Position numbers and translations under genes: made by a program. Shown in pieces: positions 5,772-12,871 of a stretch of DNA of 64,000 nucleotides; the stretch's first letter is position 1; the number at the start of each line of letters is the position of its first letter. The DNA is from Bacteroides sp. (GTDB lineage Bacteria; Bacteroidota; Bacteroidia; Bacteroidales; Muribaculaceae). The stretch covers positions 1 through 64,000 of the forward strand of contig JAAVCG010000031.1 of the NCBI GenBank assembly GCA_014802435.1. The letters run 5' to 3'. The notes under the pieces were generated by a model. That model was not told the DNA's origin. It did not search any database and was given only the letters and a program-made list of their open reading frames with translations.

Positions 5772-5887
5772 GGAGGCGTAACAGTGAGGAAATGCCGCTC
5801 ACGGCCACAAGTGATTGGGGTTAGATAATTAATATGGTTTTCACTTGAGCCAGTTAAACGGTTGCAGGGTCGTATCTGCCGCCTCCA
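5772..5887 (+). tRNA. tRNA-like element 3: expanded central region
   Basis: Perfect 7-bp acceptor GGAGGCG/CGCCTCC and a T-like arm (GCAGG, loop GTCGTA, TCTGC with a G-T pair) enclose 85 bases instead of about 45. The interior forms GTGAG/CTCAC (5784-5788, 5798-5802) and a 7-bp CAAGTGA/TCACTTG stem (5808-5814, 5841-5847) with a 26-base loop, but no standard D or anticodon arm. It may be a tRNA with an insertion or a different tRNA-shaped RNA. Confidence 0.45.
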
Positions 5888-5938
5888 CATTTCTAAATAG
5901 GAAATGAATGGAATAATATCGATTATGTTTTATCTGCT

Positions 5939-5964
5939 CCGGGTGGTCTGTGAAGATAGCCCGG
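5939..5964 (+). ncRNA. Leader hairpin shared by tRNA-like elements 4 and 5 (copy 1)
   Basis: CCGGGT/GCCCGG stem on a 14-base loop GGTCTGTGAAGATA. The same loop and a covarying stem recur at 6085-6110, each a few bases before a tRNA-like acceptor stem. Confidence 0.6.
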
Positions 5965-5971
5965 TTTTTAT

Positions 5972-6049
5972 GGGCGGTCAGTTTAAGTGGTTGAAATGCT
6001 GCCGAGGTGCACCAAGGCAGAGAGGCGAGTTCGAATCCCGCACCGCTCA
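5972..6049 (+). tRNA. tRNA-like element 4: 12-base loop with palindrome
   Basis: Acceptor GGGCGGT/ACCGCTC (one G-T pair), a D arm with GG in the loop, and T arm GCGAG-TTCGAAT-CCCGC (one mismatch) are tRNA-like. The anticodon stem CTGCC/GGCAG (5999-6003, 6016-6020) carries a 12-base loop, GAGGTGCACCAA, whose centre GGTGCACC is self-complementary and could form a loop-loop dimer. Discriminator A; CCA not encoded. Confidence 0.6.
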
Positions 6050-6084
6050 CTACACATTTCTTAATTATCCATTCCTGATAGCAT

Positions 6085-6110
6085 CCGGGCGGTCTGTGAA
6101 GATAGCTCGG
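6085..6110 (+). ncRNA. Leader hairpin shared by tRNA-like elements 4 and 5 (copy 2)
   Basis: CCGGGC/GCTCGG stem with the same 14-base loop as 5939-5964. Between copies a G-C pair becomes G-T and a T-G pair becomes C-G, so pairing is kept. Confidence 0.6.
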
Positions 6111-6116
6111 TTATTT

Positions 6117-6208
6117 GGTTGGTAAAGCTCACGTGTTGGAGGCGTGAGGAGCGAAATAACCGATGGAGCCATCGGCCCTCATGGGTTCGATTCCCATACC
6201 AACCACCA
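6117..6208 (+). tRNA. tRNA-like element 5: 4-base loop, encoded CCA
   Basis: Perfect acceptor GGTTGGT/ACCAACC, perfect T arm ATGGG-TTCGATT-CCCAT, discriminator A and encoded CCA (6206-6208). Internally, CTCACG/CGTGAG (6128-6133, 6143-6148) closes a loop containing TTGG, and CCGATG/CATCGG (6160-6165, 6170-6175) is closed by only GAGC. It resembles a class II tRNA outline but has no 7-base anticodon loop I can find. Confidence 0.6.
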
Positions 6209-6231
6209 CAACATCAAAACACATCATCAAA

Positions 6232-6465
6232 ATGGAAAAACCGACAAAGACAGTGCGCGTCAGTGCCGGGTCCCGAATCTATTATTTTGACGCGCACAAA
6301 GACAAAAAGGGTCAGCCGTATATCTCAATCTCCGAGATACCGAGACCCCGTAATCCCGGCAAAAAGGAGCGTCAGCGGGTATTCGTTCATATGGAAGACA
6401 TAGACAAGTTTGCAAGCGCCCTCTCCGAGTTAGTAACCCATGTAAAGAATGGTTCTGAGGGATGA
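6232..6465 (+). CDS. PUR-family (DUF3276) nucleic-acid-binding protein
   Basis: ATG at 6232 gives 77 residues: KTVRVSAGSRIYYFDAHKDKKGQPYISISE then a basic segment and VFVHMEDIDKFASAL. This is the Bacteroidetes DUF3276 pattern, related to PUR-alpha repeat proteins, which bind single-stranded DNA or RNA as dimers. It directly follows tRNA-like element 5 and could bind RNA from this region, though that is untested inference. It overlaps the next gene by 17 bp. Confidence 0.75.
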   Translation: MEKPTKTVRVSAGSRIYYFDAHKDKKGQPYISISEIPRPRNPGKKERQRVFVHMEDIDKFASALSELVTHVKNGSEG

Positions 6466-6910
6466 TTTGTTGGTGTTATGCGGGTTGAGCTGTCCGTATT
6501 GCGGACGTCCGACCATGCTTGTTGACGATGCCGAAATCTACGGACGCTCTTATGGCACGAAAAGCTATATGTGCAAGCCGTGCAGAGCATGGGTCGGGTG
6601 TCATAAGGGCACGACTAAGGCTCTTGGGCGAATAGCCAATAAGGAATTGCGGCAGTTGAAGCATCAGGCTCATGGATCCTTTGACCCCATCTGGCAAAAG
6701 GGCCACGTTTCGCGGTCAGAGGCTTATGAGATTTTATCTATAGCTTTAGGGCTACCGATATGGCAGACCCATATAGGAATGTTCGATGAGACTATGTGTC
6801 GCAGGGTGATAGAAGTATCAAACATTATTTTAAAATACGTAAAAAAACAATGGCCAAACAAATTGAGCGTGGCAGATTCCTTCTTATTGAATGTACTGCC
6901 GGAGAGCTGA
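6449..6910 (+). CDS. DUF3268 zinc-finger protein
   Basis: A 153-residue protein with a zinc ribbon (CPYCGRP near residue 15, CKPCRAW near residue 42) and the family's hallmark tail GRIANKELRQLKHQAH, SRSEAYEILS and HIGMFDETMCRRVIE. DUF3268 proteins are common in phages and of unknown function. The last 20 codons run past the family's usual end and overlap the next gene by 61 bp, so the end may have drifted or be frameshifted. Confidence 0.75.
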   Translation: MVLRDDLLVLCGLSCPYCGRPTMLVDDAEIYGRSYGTKSYMCKPCRAWVGCHKGTTKALGRIANKELRQLKHQAHGSFDPIWQKGHVSRSEAYEILSIALGLPIWQTHIGMFDETMCRRVIEVSNIILKYVKKQWPNKLSVADSFLLNVLPES

Positions 6911-7137
6911 TGGATGCAGTCGGCTCGGATATCTGCATCTGTGATTGGTGCGGAAGACCATTCGCGCCATCTGAAAAGGGCGTCTATATAGCTGTACTTA
7001 ATCACTGGTACTGCATGAACTGCTTCAATGACTGGTTTAACCGTTCAACTTATTATCCGGAAGATGCCGACGTAGAGCGCAAGAATTTTGAGTTTTATGC
7101 GCCGAGATTCGGTATAAATGTCAGTAAATGTTCATAA
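6850..7137 (+). CDS. Small zinc-ribbon protein
   Basis: ATG at 6850 (MAKQIERGRFLLIE) gives 95 residues; a longer version would overlap the previous gene even more. Two CxxC pairs, CDWCGRPF and CMNCF, about 30 residues apart should bind one zinc ion. Function unknown. It is the last gene before the first copy of the repeated promoter. Confidence 0.6.
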   Translation: MAKQIERGRFLLIECTAGELMDAVGSDICICDWCGRPFAPSEKGVYIAVLNHWYCMNCFNDWFNRSTYYPEDADVERKNFEFYAPRFGINVSKCS

Positions 7138-7149
7138 ATGTCAGTAAAC

Positions 7150-7222
7150 GTTAAGGCGTAAAAATGGCGGCCAATCTGTTTGCATAACTCGCTAACTATG
7201 ACGAAATTTGCAAAGTAACAAA
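7150..7222 (+). promoter_or_regulatory. Repeated phage promoter, copy A
   Basis: TTTG at 7179-7182, 20 bp, then GAAATTTG at 7203-7210. Upstream lies the conserved block TTAAGGCGTAAAAATGG. Drives the recombination and replication operon from 7255. Leader motif AAGTCAAACTAAT follows at 7227-7239. Confidence 0.75.
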
Positions 7223-7254
7223 CTATAAGTCAAACTAATAACCTCCAATGTTTT

Positions 7255-7914
7255 ATGGAAGAGAACAAAATCCAAGTCAACTCATTTATGAGCCCTGAAA
7301 TCAAGGACATTTCAGCAGCTCTTTCGGCTTTCCAGGGAAGTCTCGTGCAGCCGAAGCTTGAAAAAGAGGTCAAGGTCAGAACCAAGACCGGCGGCGAGTA
7401 CAAATTCAAGTATGCCGACCTGTCGGCGTGCGTGAAATCCGCCGCACCTGCGCTTAAGGAGCAGGGATTATCGGTATCACAGATAATCAACGATGGCAAA
7501 CTCATCACCCTGTTGTCTCACACAAGCGGGCAGTGGTTCAAGAGTGAGCTTCTTCTGCCGGCACAGAGCGCGGAGTATCAGGCTTTCGGGTCTGCAATCA
7601 CTTACCTCAAACGCTACTCATATTGTGCGATCCTCGGGATTGTCGCCGACACGGACGATGACGCGAATATTGCTTGCGGCAATGAGGCCACTATCAAGGA
7701 CCGAAGCATAAAAACAACCGGTCAGGTAGCTTTCACCGGCGCCCAGCTTCAGCAGGCCATTTCCGAGATGAACGCGGTCACTGATGAGCCGGGATTCTTC
7801 AAGGTGTGGAATAAATGGTCACATGAGTGTACGGCAATTTGCAACAACGGCACGGAGTTCTATAAGGTGGCGGTCTCTAAGCGTCAATCACTCAGTCAAC
7901 CTGCTGCCAAATGA
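7255..7914 (+). CDS. ERF-family single-strand annealing protein
   Basis: A 219-residue homologue of P22 Erf, which anneals single strands and helps circularise and recombine phage DNA. The N-terminal domain shows the family pattern: KYADLSACVKSAAPALKEQGLSVSQII, then a beta section and GSAITYLKRYSYCAILGI followed by the acidic DTDDDAN. The C-terminal 80 residues are variable. It starts the operon after promoter copy A and overlaps the nuclease gene by 4 bp, as annealing proteins usually pair with an exonuclease. Confidence 0.9.
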   Translation: MEENKIQVNSFMSPEIKDISAALSAFQGSLVQPKLEKEVKVRTKTGGEYKFKYADLSACVKSAAPALKEQGLSVSQIINDGKLITLLSHTSGQWFKSELLLPAQSAEYQAFGSAITYLKRYSYCAILGIVADTDDDANIACGNEATIKDRSIKTTGQVAFTGAQLQQAISEMNAVTDEPGFFKVWNKWSHECTAICNNGTEFYKVAVSKRQSLSQPAAK

Positions 7915-8978
7915 TGCAGTTCAAACAATCCCCCGTAATCTTTGACGAGGATAGCCACAGCTATCATCTCAACGACAAAAGACTGCTTGGCATAACCGGA
8001 CTTATACACTCAATCCTCGGGTTGGGTGTATATCCCGAGGCTGACGATTACGTCAAGGACTTCATCATACCAAAGGCAGGAAGCCGAGGCACAGCCATCC
8101 ACCATGCTATTCAGACATACGATCAACTCGGGATAAGACAGACGACCCAGACGGTCAACACCCGACAAGGAGACCATTACGAGTTAATGGAGTGGGATGT
8201 AAGTCAGGAGCTTGACAATTACATCCGGCATCTCAACGGTTTTCAGCCCCTGGCCAATGAACTGACCGTATCAGATAATGAGAAATACGCCTCTCAGATA
8301 GATAACGTATGGCTCAGGACTGATACAAACGGGATATGGTTGGTTGACACCAAGAGCAACAACATAGACCTCTATCCGCTGTGCGGATACTTTAATCCCA
8401 ATTATTTCCACTCCGGCATCCAAGCTCTGCAAGAGTATCTGTCGTGGCAGCTATCCGTATATGCTGAGTTGTTTGAGGCCGAGAATCCCGGGCTTAAAGT
8501 TGAAGGTCTCGCGTGTAACTGGCTCCGAAAGGATAAGGCTGCATTTTGGGTCATTCAACGTAAACCCTCTAAGCTTGTCAGAGAGCTGCTGAAAACGGAG
8601 TATGTCTTCACTGACAACGGACCGGTATATTTCCACCATGATTTATCGGTATTCGGCATCGGCTCCAATCTGCCGGAGGTAAAAGAGGAACGAGTGATAA
8701 TTCCTTCCGATGTGGTGGATTACATGGCCGGGCTACTCAGAACGGTTAAGGAGGCAGAGAGTAAACTGACAGAGGCCAAAGCCGCCCTGCGAGCTGCAAT
8801 GACTCAACACGGAGTCAAAAAGTACGACTTCGGTCCATTTACGGTATCACTCAGAGCCTCATTCGTTTCAAGTAGATTTAACACTAAGCAATTCAAAGAA
8901 GACCATCCGGAAATGTATGAAAAGTATGTTTCCAAGACCACTTCCCAGGGTTCATTAACAATTAAACTTAAAGAATAA
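7911..8978 (+). CDS. PD-(D/E)XK nuclease, probable recombination exonuclease
   Basis: A 355-residue protein with the restriction-endonuclease-like core: GTAIHHAIQ (about 65), a mid region, and GIWLVDTKSNN (about 144-154), where D and K are the metal-binding and catalytic pair. The fold and gene order suggest it resects DNA to feed the annealing protein. The C-terminal 90 residues contain a helical stretch (LLRTVKEAESKLTEAKAALRAAM). Start is at the ATGATG overlapping the ERF stop. Confidence 0.8.
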   Translation: MMQFKQSPVIFDEDSHSYHLNDKRLLGITGLIHSILGLGVYPEADDYVKDFIIPKAGSRGTAIHHAIQTYDQLGIRQTTQTVNTRQGDHYELMEWDVSQELDNYIRHLNGFQPLANELTVSDNEKYASQIDNVWLRTDTNGIWLVDTKSNNIDLYPLCGYFNPNYFHSGIQALQEYLSWQLSVYAELFEAENPGLKVEGLACNWLRKDKAAFWVIQRKPSKLVRELLKTEYVFTDNGPVYFHHDLSVFGIGSNLPEVKEERVIIPSDVVDYMAGLLRTVKEAESKLTEAKAALRAAMTQHGVKKYDFGPFTVSLRASFVSSRFNTKQFKEDHPEMYEKYVSKTTSQGSLTIKLKE

Positions 8979-9482
8979 ATGATTAAACTAACTGCAACCG
9001 CCATTGTGCACTACATCTCACCCGTGATTGAGATTCCCTCAAAGACTCCCGGCGGGCAAGGTTTTACAAAGCGCGAACTCGTTCTTGATGACTCATGGAC
9101 AAAAGACGGTGTCACTCATCCGAATTTCGTGACAATAGAGTTCAGCGGAGACAAGATGTTTCAGCTTGATAATTTCACGCAAGGTCAGCGTGTCACCGTT
9201 GAGGCTTACGTCAACGGCCGCGAGCATCAGGGCAGATATTTCAACTCCATCAAAGGCCAAAGCGTAACGCTCTATGTGGCACAGCAAACGAGCAGTAACG
9301 CAGGGCAGCATGTTGCGGCAGCTCCGGGTGGTTATCCGCAACAACCGGCCTATCCGCAACAACCGGCCTATTCGCCGCAACCGCAGTATGCTCAGCATGG
9401 CGGGTATGCGCAACAAGGCGCTCCGATGCCGACCGCGGGAGCCGTGAACAATAACCTCGGTCCAAGTAATCTTCCTTTCTGA
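8979..9482 (+). CDS. DUF3127 single-stranded-DNA-binding-like protein
   Basis: 167 residues: an OB-fold-like N-terminal domain (about 1-105) of the Bacteroidetes DUF3127 type, including FVTIEFSGDKMFQLDNFTQGQRVTVEAYVNGREH, then a Pro/Gln/Tyr-rich linker with YPQQPAY repeats and a C-terminal SNLPF tip. The layout copies bacterial SSB, whose acidic tip recruits repair proteins. It likely coats single strands for ERF and the replication proteins. An 18-bp tandem repeat encodes the linker repeats. Confidence 0.8.
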   Translation: MIKLTATAIVHYISPVIEIPSKTPGGQGFTKRELVLDDSWTKDGVTHPNFVTIEFSGDKMFQLDNFTQGQRVTVEAYVNGREHQGRYFNSIKGQSVTLYVAQQTSSNAGQHVAAAPGGYPQQPAYPQQPAYSPQPQYAQHGGYAQQGAPMPTAGAVNNNLGPSNLPF

Positions 9483-9484
9483 CA

Positions 9485-9904
9485 ATGGCAGATGCGATAC
9501 TGACCAAGCGTGACGGAGTAGTGAGCATGGATAAATCGTTTGATTTTCTGTGCTCCACGCTCCGAAACGGTGTCTATACGGTCAAGATAATCAGAAAGAC
9601 TGAGCCGCGTACCATTTCGCAGAACTCGCTGATGTGGATGTGGTACAAATGCATGGAAGAAGCTACCGGTACCCCAAAAGAGGACTTCCATGACTATTAC
9701 AAGGCGAAGTATCTAAGCAGAGAGGTTGTTGTCGGTCAAAAGTGGTATAGGGTCACCGGAAGTACAACCGAGCTCAATACCTTGCAGATGACTAACTTTC
9801 TCAACAAAGTTCAGGCCGATGCGGCCATTGAGTTCGGAATCAATCTGCCATTACCGTCTGACAGACACTTCCAATCATTCGTATCAGAATATAAAAACCG
9901 ATAA
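9485..9904 (+). CDS. NinB-like recombination protein
   Basis: A 139-residue protein with TISQNSLMWMWYKCMEEATGTPKEDFHDYYKAKYL, close to the pattern of lambda NinB (Orf), a recombination mediator that binds SSB-coated DNA. Its neighbours (ERF, nuclease, SSB-like protein) fit. The start is 3 bp after the upstream stop. Confidence 0.7.
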   Translation: MADAILTKRDGVVSMDKSFDFLCSTLRNGVYTVKIIRKTEPRTISQNSLMWMWYKCMEEATGTPKEDFHDYYKAKYLSREVVVGQKWYRVTGSTTELNTLQMTNFLNKVQADAAIEFGINLPLPSDRHFQSFVSEYKNR

Positions 9905-9916
9905 AACAAAAAGCAA

Positions 9917-10501
9917 ATGGATATAAAAATCAAAAAAGCCAAGTTGGCAAAAGGGAGCACCATTGAGGCGACCTATATTGACGCTGATGGTAACGAAATC
10001 ACCATCAAAGGCAAGAACCAGGCACATCCCGACCTGAAGGCACGCCTTGCGGCCCTGGTGCCTTACTTCGCCGAACTGACCGAGCAAAAGGAAGCGGACC
10101 GGTATGACTGGAACGATTTAGGCTCGGAAGACAATATGGAGCTGATGCGCAGGCTTGACGTGTCAGGCGTTTCACTTGGAGGAGATGATTCTTGCCCGAT
10201 TGCAACACTAACGGGCCAACGCACCCTTATGTCTTCAAAGGTGCTTAATCTCAATACTCCTCCGACGGACCTTGATGCCGATGACAGCGGCTGGGTTCGG
10301 GCTGAGGACTTCCGATTTGCGATTGATGCTTTCTTCTATGAGGTGGAACAATACATCACTGAAAGAAAATGGCAGGTTAAACAAACGGAAATTGACTTTG
10401 ACAATGAAGAAGACCCGTTTGCCAGTGCGGGAATTCCGGCCGACGTCGACTCAATCACTGATGAGGATATGGCAAAGAGCCCGGCCGAACGGGTAGCCTA
10501 A
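9917..10501 (+). CDS. Replication-module protein, unknown
   Basis: A 194-residue acidic protein. The first 60 residues look beta-rich (KIKKAKLAKGSTIEATYIDADGN) and the C-terminus is strongly acidic. It sits between the NinB-like protein and the SNF2 helicase and ends 3 bp before the latter's start. I do not recognise a family. Confidence 0.6.
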   Translation: MDIKIKKAKLAKGSTIEATYIDADGNEITIKGKNQAHPDLKARLAALVPYFAELTEQKEADRYDWNDLGSEDNMELMRRLDVSGVSLGGDDSCPIATLTGQRTLMSSKVLNLNTPPTDLDADDSGWVRAEDFRFAIDAFFYEVEQYITERKWQVKQTEIDFDNEEDPFASAGIPADVDSITDEDMAKSPAERVA

Positions 10502-10504
10502 CCG

Positions 10505-12235
10505 ATGAAGCCGATATACTTAACCGAGACTCCCGGCACATTCAGGCTCTCCTTTGAATATAATCCGGAACTTATCGACCTTATAAAAAGAATACCCTCA
10601 AGACGGTGGGACCAGTCGGAGAAAGTCTGGATTGTATCGAAAAAGGGTGTATATCCACCGGGGTATGATGCTCGGTGGTATGTTGAAGCTTTTGCTCAAT
10701 GGGCGGTTCAGAAGAGATTCTGCTCACATATTGCAAGGCGTAGCGAAACCCGAGATGAGGTGTATGAGATTCCTCCGATGCAAGAGTTCGTCGGAGAGCA
10801 TTATATGAAGTTGGAGCCATATGCCTATCAGTTGGAGGGTGTTCGCTACGCCCTTGACCATAAGAGATGTATCTTCGGAGACCAGCCGGGACTTGGCAAG
10901 ACCCTGCAGGCTATTTGCTCGGTGGTCAAGGCTCATCGCGAAGCCAAGACCTACGGCGAGACATTCCCGACGCTCGTAATCTGTCCGGCGGCACTCAAGG
11001 TGAACTGGAAGCGGGAGTTCAAGAAGTTCGCCGGGGTTGATGCCATAATTCTTGATGATTCCAACCGCGCGCGATGGGAGAAGTTCTGGGAGTTGAAACG
11101 GCCTGATGGTGAAGCCTTGTCGCCCGTTTTCATCACTAACTACGAGAGTCTGAAAAAGTTCTTTGTCAGGAAGGTCAGGAACTCATCCCGGTTCACGCTC
11201 AATTCCATAGAGTTTGACGAGCGCATCCATCTGTTTAAATCCGTTATCATAGACGAAAGCCATAAGTGCAAATCCGCAAAGACTCAGCAAGCAAAATTCG
11301 TTGAGGGGATATGCAGAGGTAAGAAATGGGTGTTTGCGCTGACGGGTACTCCGGTGGTCAATAACAACACCGACCTCATTCAGCAGCTGAGAATCCTTGG
11401 ACGGCTTGATGACTTCGGCGGGTACAAGCAATTTGTCGCACGGTTCTGTGACGGTCCCAAGCAATCCTCAAACATGAAGGAGCTGCATTATCGTCTATGG
11501 TGCTGTTGCTTTTTCCGCCGGGAGAAAGCAAAGGTGTTGACGCAGTTGCCTGATAAGATGCGACAGTATATTACTTGCGAGATAACCAACCGCAAGGAGT
11601 ATCAGGACGCTGAAGATAATTTCCTCAAGTATCTGCGGCAGTATAAACATGCTGATGATGATAAGATAGCCCGGGCAATGAGAGGCGAGGTTATGGTACG
11701 CATGGGAATTCTCAAAGAGATAGCGGCTCGGGGTAAGGTCAAGGCCGTTGCTGATTTTATCCATGATGTCATCGACGGAGGAGAAAAGCTGATTATGTTT
11801 GCTTATCTCAAGGAGGTGGTCATGGCGCTGAAGGAAGAGTTTCCGGATGCGGTGACCGTTACGGGTTCTGATAACATCATGCAGAAGCAGAATGCCGTTG
11901 ACAGATTCCAGAACGACCCCGAGTGCAAGCTGATTATTCTTAACTATAAGTCCGGCGGCACGGGTCTGACGCTGACGGCATCGAGCCGAGTTGGATTCAT
12001 TGAGTTCCCCTGGACTTACAGCGACTGCGAGCAGGCCGAGGACCGCGCCCACCGCAACGGGCAGAAGAATGCCGTCAACTGTTATTACTTTCTTGGTGAT
12101 AAGACGATTGATGAGTATATGTACAAAGTCATTCAGACAAAGAAGGATATTGCCAACGAAGTGACGGGCACGACCACTCAAATAGACGAGGACATAGTAA
12201 ACAATGTAATGAACCTGTTTGGCCATCGCATATGA
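10505..12235 (+). CDS. SNF2-family DNA helicase/translocase
   Basis: A 576-residue superfamily 2 enzyme. An N-terminal segment (RIPSRRWDQSEKVWIV) resembles the HARP-type domain of SMARCAL1-like proteins. Motif I is GDQPGLGKT (about 125), Ia LVICPAALKVNWKREF, II DESH (about 250), III ALTGTPVVNN, V SGGTGLTLT and VI DRAHRNGQ (about 510). Phage SNF2 enzymes are thought to remodel forks or strip proteins during replication and recombination. It overlaps the next gene by 4 bp. Confidence 0.9.
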   Translation: MKPIYLTETPGTFRLSFEYNPELIDLIKRIPSRRWDQSEKVWIVSKKGVYPPGYDARWYVEAFAQWAVQKRFCSHIARRSETRDEVYEIPPMQEFVGEHYMKLEPYAYQLEGVRYALDHKRCIFGDQPGLGKTLQAICSVVKAHREAKTYGETFPTLVICPAALKVNWKREFKKFAGVDAIILDDSNRARWEKFWELKRPDGEALSPVFITNYESLKKFFVRKVRNSSRFTLNSIEFDERIHLFKSVIIDESHKCKSAKTQQAKFVEGICRGKKWVFALTGTPVVNNNTDLIQQLRILGRLDDFGGYKQFVARFCDGPKQSSNMKELHYRLWCCCFFRREKAKVLTQLPDKMRQYITCEITNRKEYQDAEDNFLKYLRQYKHADDDKIARAMRGEVMVRMGILKEIAARGKVKAVADFIHDVIDGGEKLIMFAYLKEVVMALKEEFPDAVTVTGSDNIMQKQNAVDRFQNDPECKLIILNYKSGGTGLTLTASSRVGFIEFPWTYSDCEQAEDRAHRNGQKNAVNCYYFLGDKTIDEYMYKVIQTKKDIANEVTGTTTQIDEDIVNNVMNLFGHRI

Positions 12236-12429
12236 AGAAGAATTTCAAATGGCTCGTCAAAGAGGGTAGGGTATTGCTGCTTCGCCGCGTTGTCGGGTTG
12301 TTTGGCGAGCAATGGGAGTGCTTCGGCACCTTTGATGATAAGGACGGCAATGCTGAAAGAGGTAAGCAGATAATCAGGCAACTTAACGAGTGTGCCCTGC
12401 ATACGGATAACTTCAACGTACATGACTGA
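12232..12429 (+). CDS. Small protein, unknown
   Basis: 65 residues, basic N-terminus and a central WECFGTFDDKDGNAERG segment. ATGA overlap with the helicase gene and 8-bp overlap with the nuclease gene indicate coupled translation. No family recognised. Confidence 0.55.
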   Translation: MKKNFKWLVKEGRVLLLRRVVGLFGEQWECFGTFDDKDGNAERGKQIIRQLNECALHTDNFNVHD

Positions 12430-12871
12430 AAAAGAAATACTCAAGCAAGAGCAGACATATTCGGAATCAAAGATACAGCATATCTGCGTCAATTGGTTCA
12501 GGTATACTTTCCCTCATGTGGCGAATCTGCTTTTTGCAGTCCCTAACGGAGGCTGGCGAGGCGCGCGTGCCGGCGCTCAGATGCGCTATGAGGGGCAGGT
12601 GAGCGGCGTTTCCGACCTCATACTGTTATTTCCGAAGGGAGGGAAAGCATCTCTCTGCATAGAGATGAAGGTACCCGGACGGAAAGGCAGAAGCGCCGGC
12701 ACTCAAAAACCGCATCAAATAGCATGGCAGACGCTTGTGGAGAAACATGGCAGCACTTATGTAGTGTGTCATGGATTAGTGGAGTTTGTGGAGGCAGTCT
12801 GCATATATCTTCAAACCGACCCACAGCCTTACATTGATAAGGCCCTGAATTTATACCCCATTTACCTATGA
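12422..12871 (+). CDS. VRR-NUC domain nuclease
   Basis: ATG at 12422 gives 149 residues of the virus-type replication-repair nuclease family: ESKIQHICVNWFRY, then AVPNGGWRGARAGAQMRYEGQVSGVSDL, then CIEMKVPGRKG with the catalytic E-x-K, and QIAWQTLVEKHG. Single-domain VRR-NUC proteins act as structure-specific or Holliday-junction nucleases and often sit next to SNF2 helicases in phages, as here. Confidence 0.88.
   Translation: MTEKEILKQEQTYSESKIQHICVNWFRYTFPHVANLLFAVPNGGWRGARAGAQMRYEGQVSGVSDLILLFPKGGKASLCIEMKVPGRKGRSAGTQKPHQIAWQTLVEKHGSTYVVCHGLVEFVEAVCIYLQTDPQPYIDKALNLYPIYL

Noticed and set aside
9335..9400. Tandem 18-bp repeats that might suggest a CRISPR or satellite
   Set aside because: Only two to three units without spacers, in frame, encoding the Pro/Gln-rich linker of the SSB-like protein.
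9093..9691. Three overlapping minus-strand frames of 99-130 codons
   Set aside because: They lie opposite the DUF3127 and NinB-like genes, and their Arg/Leu-rich repetitive sequence is the antisense of the YPQQPAY repeats.
10581..12226. Long minus-strand frames opposite the SNF2 helicase (up to 243 codons)
   Set aside because: Shadow frames of a gene with complete helicase motifs; no promoter or conserved motif on the minus strand.
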